The position numbers and the translations under genes were made by a program. Positions 5,021 to 5,046 of a stretch of DNA of 5,046 nucleotides are shown here, one piece after another; position 1 is the stretch's first letter; each line of letters begins with the position of its first letter. Source of the DNA: an uncultured Acidimicrobiia bacterium. GTDB taxonomy: Bacteria; Actinomycetota; Acidimicrobiia; Spongiisociales; UBA5794. The notes under the pieces were generated by a model. The model saw only the letters and a program-made list of their open reading frames with translations. It was not told the origin of the DNA and did no database searches. The DNA is taken from positions 1 to 5,046 of the forward strand of contig CAJWGC010000093.1 in assembly GCA_913031525.1 (NCBI GenBank), read 5' to 3'.

Positions 5021-5046
5021 ACCGAAAGAGAGAGGCGCTAGCGAGC

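Noticed and set aside
5021..5046. Palindrome CGCTAGCG and purine-rich bases after rplS as a terminator or ribosome binding site
   Set aside because: Too short and cut by the window edge; no T tract and no start codon visible.

Overview
The window carries a conserved bacterial translation and secretion gene cluster in the order ffh (3' part only), rpsP, a KH-domain gene (khpA), rimM, then trmD and rplS, all on the + strand. This order, the long acidic tail on ribosomal protein S16, and the GTG/TTG-tolerant starts point to an actinobacterium-like genome. The base composition looks moderate rather than very GC-rich (not counted exactly). An uncultivated Acidimicrobiia-like lineage is my best guess, but it is inference, not proof.

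Region by region: 1-748 is the C-terminal part of the SRP GTPase Ffh, cut by the window edge. 756-1247 is ribosomal protein S16. 1244-1495 is KhpA, overlapping rpsP by ATGA. About 1455-2024 is RimM, probably overlapping khpA. 2036-2935 (- strand) is a lipoprotein with an AMIN-like middle domain and a C-terminal Gmad2-type Ig-like domain, convergent with rimM and only 11 nt from it. 2936-3187 is a 252-nt divergent intergenic region with inverted repeats. 3188-3814 (+) is a TetR-family regulator. 3815-3922 is a spacer with a short hairpin and a perfect palindrome. 3923-4609 is TrmD and 4676-5020 is ribosomal protein L19. The last 26 nt hold nothing I can call.

The core genes work together. Ffh targets nascent membrane proteins, S16 and L19 are ribosomal proteins, RimM matures the 30S head by binding S19/16S rRNA, KhpA is a small RNA-binding protein, and TrmD makes m1G37 in tRNAs to prevent frameshifting. 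In many bacteria rimM, trmD and rplS are directly adjacent. Here a divergently transcribed lipoprotein/TetR pair sits between rimM and trmD, so the cluster is split into two transcriptional blocks. This interruption, with its candidate operator repeats and a candidate rimM terminator inside the opposing lipoprotein gene, is the most noteworthy part of the window. I see no CRISPR array, tRNA, rRNA, insertion sequence or phage feature, and no clear evidence of a wholly new system.
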